DNA of 64,000 nt from Aptenodytes patagonicus (Eukaryota > Chordata > Aves > Sphenisciformes > Spheniscidae): positions 6,877,001 to 6,941,000 of the forward strand of contig NC_134954.1 of NCBI RefSeq assembly GCF_965638725.1, read 5' to 3'. The notes beneath the pieces are model-generated. The model was given only the letters and a program-made list of their open reading frames with translations. It did not search any database and was not told the origin of the DNA. Positions 62,228-64,000 of the stretch are shown here, one piece after another (the first letter of the stretch is position 1; every line of letters begins with the position of its first letter). The position numbers and the translations under genes were made by a program.

Positions 62228-63335
62228 TTTATTCGGTTACTGCATTTACGCAGACACAATTAATACTTTCATACCTAAACTCTCCTCTTGGTTTTTTGTG
62301 TTTTTTATATCTAATCACTGCTGTCCTCATCACTAGTGTGATATTGAGTGCCCAGCATAAATAGAGAGACCGACAAATTTATCCTTGGAGCAGCCAGTCT
62401 TAAGATATAGCTGTTTTGCAGAAATTTTTGATTAGAAACAACTCACTTTCCTTGAACAATAAAAAACGAAGCAGTCAATTTCTTCAATCAAAGAATGATC
62501 TTGCAAAACGACAAAACTTTTCCCAGCATGTAAGCTTTGTGTGCTGCGAAGCTGTAATGACAAATGCCTTGTGGAATAAGTGCTGTTTAGTGGTCACGCC
62601 CCTTGAGTACAGCAATAGCAGGGGGTCTTTTGCTGATTTCATAGACTTCAACGTCTCCTACTATCAACGTTCAGTTTGTGGCAGCCTGGTGCAACCCTAT
62701 ATGGACTAGGCTATCGGGTGCATTTAGAAAGCAAATGTTGGGCTGGTTGTCAGGAAAAGTCCGTACTGTGAGTGTGATGGAGCTTGATCTATCAAGACTG
62801 AGGTGCTGCAATGCATGTTTTAAGTATTTTTAGATCACATACTCATTGGACAAAGAATCTTCTGCTGCTTCCTTATAAATTTAATAGCTACTGGAGTAGT
62901 AGCTTTCTGTGGATCTGTTCAGGACCAGCTGTATAAAAAGTGCTGTCATCATGTAAGCATGAGTATGTTAGGAAGCTATTTCTCTCCATTCAAGCTGACT
63001 AAAGACTATAAGCAACATTCAAAGGCCTGTGTACATGTGAGGGGCATGGTACAGTCAAGCGCTATCTGAGACAACACATGACTGTAATGGATTTACAGTG
63101 GGCTGGCAGCGCCCTACATCTTTTTGTTAAAAACTGCTGCAGTCAGAAAACCTGCATATTGTAGCAGCTATATGGATGATGGTAAACTCTTCCCTGGGAA
63201 AACAGGCATTTAGTTGGTAAAACCTAAGTTTTCTTCGATTTTTCTGCTTAGTACATTTTCTAGCCTCTTGTTCACGTAGTAGTATCTCTTATTTCTTGGT
63301 TTTAGTCTTATTTCTTGTGATTAACATTACACTGT
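62228..63335 (-). other. SLC9A9: SLC9A9 3' UTR (end inferred)
   Basis: This lies directly after the SLC9A9 stop codon on the minus strand and is noncoding and AT-rich. Minus-strand poly-A signals are ATTAAA at 62880-62885 and AATAAA at 62228-62233; a further AATAAA lies at 61948-61953. I set the end at 62228 as the nearest canonical hexamer, giving a UTR of about 1.1 kb. The choice is uncertain without transcript data. Small frames inside it, including a plus-strand one of 97 codons at 62416-62709, have no family resemblance. Confidence 0.45.
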
Positions 63336-63557
63336 TCATGCTAATGAATTCATCTGGGGTTGACCTGCAGTGTGTTCAAGCTGGAGTTTGTACCCTCCTA
63401 ATCCTAGGTCTCCTTCATGAATATCTTCCTTGCCTGTAGCCTGGGTGGAGCCTGTTCTGTCCTGCGCTGGCACTGGTATGTGAGCAGATGATTCATAGTT
63501 TTCAGTCAATTCGTCATTATTTATGATATAATCTGTGTCTTCATCCTTCAGTTGATC
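63336..63557 (-). CDS. SLC9A9: SLC9A9 (NHE9) last coding exon
   Basis: This exon encodes the last 73 residues plus TGA stop (63336-63338) of sodium/hydrogen exchanger 9, a late-recycling-endosome Na+(K+)/H+ antiporter that limits luminal acidity. The exon codes for the end of the cytosolic regulatory tail; the membrane domain is encoded outside the window. The translation begins DQLKDED, continues with INNDELTENY and GKEDIHEGDLGLGGYKLQLE, and ends near GQPQMNSLA. From memory, human NHE9 ends with EQLKEDD, VNQDELAINY, GKENIYEGDLGLGGYELKLE and GQSQLN, so the match is clear in order and spacing. The exon begins in phase 0 after a TACAG acceptor. It is 222 nt long. The bird tail has a few extra residues at its end. 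The gene runs convergent to CHST2. Confidence 0.95.
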   Translation of the reverse strand, partial: DQLKDEDTDYIINNDELTENYESSAHIPVPAQDRTGSTQATGKEDIHEGDLGLGGYKLQLEHTAGQPQMNSLA

Positions 63558-63583
63558 CTGTATTCAAACAAACAAACAAAAAA
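63558..63583 (-). other. Splice acceptor of the SLC9A9 last exon
   Basis: On the minus strand a T-rich tract with GTTT repeats (plus-strand 63564-63583) is followed by GAATACAG and then the exon. The invariant AG is at plus positions 63558-63559. The intron phase is 0, matching the human exon boundary before the 'QLK' residues. Confidence 0.85.
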
Positions 63584-63903
63584 ATCAGTGGAAGGGAGAC
63601 TCTTGAGGAGGATTTTTGTTAAAGCTTAAATGAAGAACAAATCTGATGCAATTCCACTTTCATTTTATTTCATTATTTGCTTATTTTATTCAGGTGTTAA
63701 TTTACCATCTTGATGTTGATTAAAACAAATAGCTGCTTACTATGTTCTACTCTCGAGCAGTGTTGAGAAACATAACCTACCCTTCAGATCTTTAAGATAA
63801 CTTCAGTGCTTAAGTATCACTGGTGGATAGCCAATACTTTCAGCATCTGGCTAAATTATTTAGAACATGTCACTCATATTTGAAGCTCACAATATCAGTG
63901 GCC
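63560..63903 (-). other. Last intron of SLC9A9 (start of)
   Basis: AT-rich intronic sequence between the SLC9A9 terminal exon and the LTR at the window edge. No further exon is recognised; the preceding exon must lie beyond 64000. Confidence 0.7.
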
Positions 63904-64000
63904 TGCCCTGGTTTCGGCTGGGATAGAGTTAATTTTCTTTCTAGTAGCTGGTACAGTGCTGTGTTTTGGATTTAGGATGAGAATAATGTTGATAACACAC
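63904..64000 (+). mobile_element. Start of a second avian LTR, cut by the window end
   Basis: From TGCCCTGG at 63904 the sequence follows the 5' end of the same LTR type seen at 37054-37650 ('gggatagagttaattttctt', 'gtgctgtgttttggatttag', 'gataacac'). It differs in wording (CTGGTTTCGGCTGGG, GGTACAGTGCTG), so it belongs to another subfamily. It sits inside the SLC9A9 intron in antisense orientation to the gene. Whether a full provirus follows cannot be seen. Confidence 0.85.

Noticed and set aside
62416-62709. 97-codon plus-strand frame in the SLC9A9 3' UTR region
   Set aside because: It is antisense to the likely UTR with no family resemblance.
1-64000. CRISPR arrays, operons, tRNA or rRNA genes
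   Set aside because: None was recognised, and the vertebrate nature of the window makes CRISPR arrays and operons inapplicable.

Overview
This window is nuclear DNA from a bird. It carries chicken-repeat-1 (CR1) LINE copies with their characteristic 8-bp 3' repeats, LTRs of a type common in avian genomes, and two vertebrate genes whose translations can be recognised directly. Coding density is very low: about 1.5 kb of real host coding sequence in 64 kb, as expected for vertebrate intergenic DNA.

Layout. (1) 1-1039: AT-rich intergenic DNA. (2) 1040-2880: a long, 5'-truncated CR1 LINE with a decayed reverse transcriptase. (3) 2881-6900: intergenic DNA that becomes GC-rich towards the next gene. 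(4) 6930-9130: a strong CpG island holding the promoter, 5' leader and single coding exon of CHST2, a Golgi N-acetylglucosamine-6-O-sulfotransferase (7795-9093, + strand). Its 3' UTR probably ends near 10750. (5) 10760-62200: about 51 kb of intergenic DNA with two short CR1 fragments, one nearly complete solitary endogenous-retrovirus LTR (37054-37650), two small CpG-rich patches, a GC-rich G-skewed block at 17-18.6 kb, simple repeats and a striking hairpin at 29297-29358. (6) 62228-63557, minus strand: the 3' UTR and last coding exon of SLC9A9, the endosomal Na+(K+)/H+ exchanger NHE9. This exon is only 222 nt long. (7) 63558-64000: the last SLC9A9 intron, in which a second LTR begins at 63904 and runs off the window.

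CHST2 and SLC9A9 are convergent, as I recall them to be on human 3q24, so the window spans a conserved syntenic junction. The two stop codons are about 54 kb apart. The genes do not share a pathway: one sulfates glycans in the Golgi, the other sets endosomal pH.

Nothing in the window looks like a new multigene system. The items most worth a second look are the SLC9A9 exon, the fully paired hairpin at 29.3 kb whose non-Watson-Crick positions are all G-U on one strand, the chain of small upstream ORFs before CHST2, and the isolated CpG-rich patches at 11.4 and 45.6 kb.
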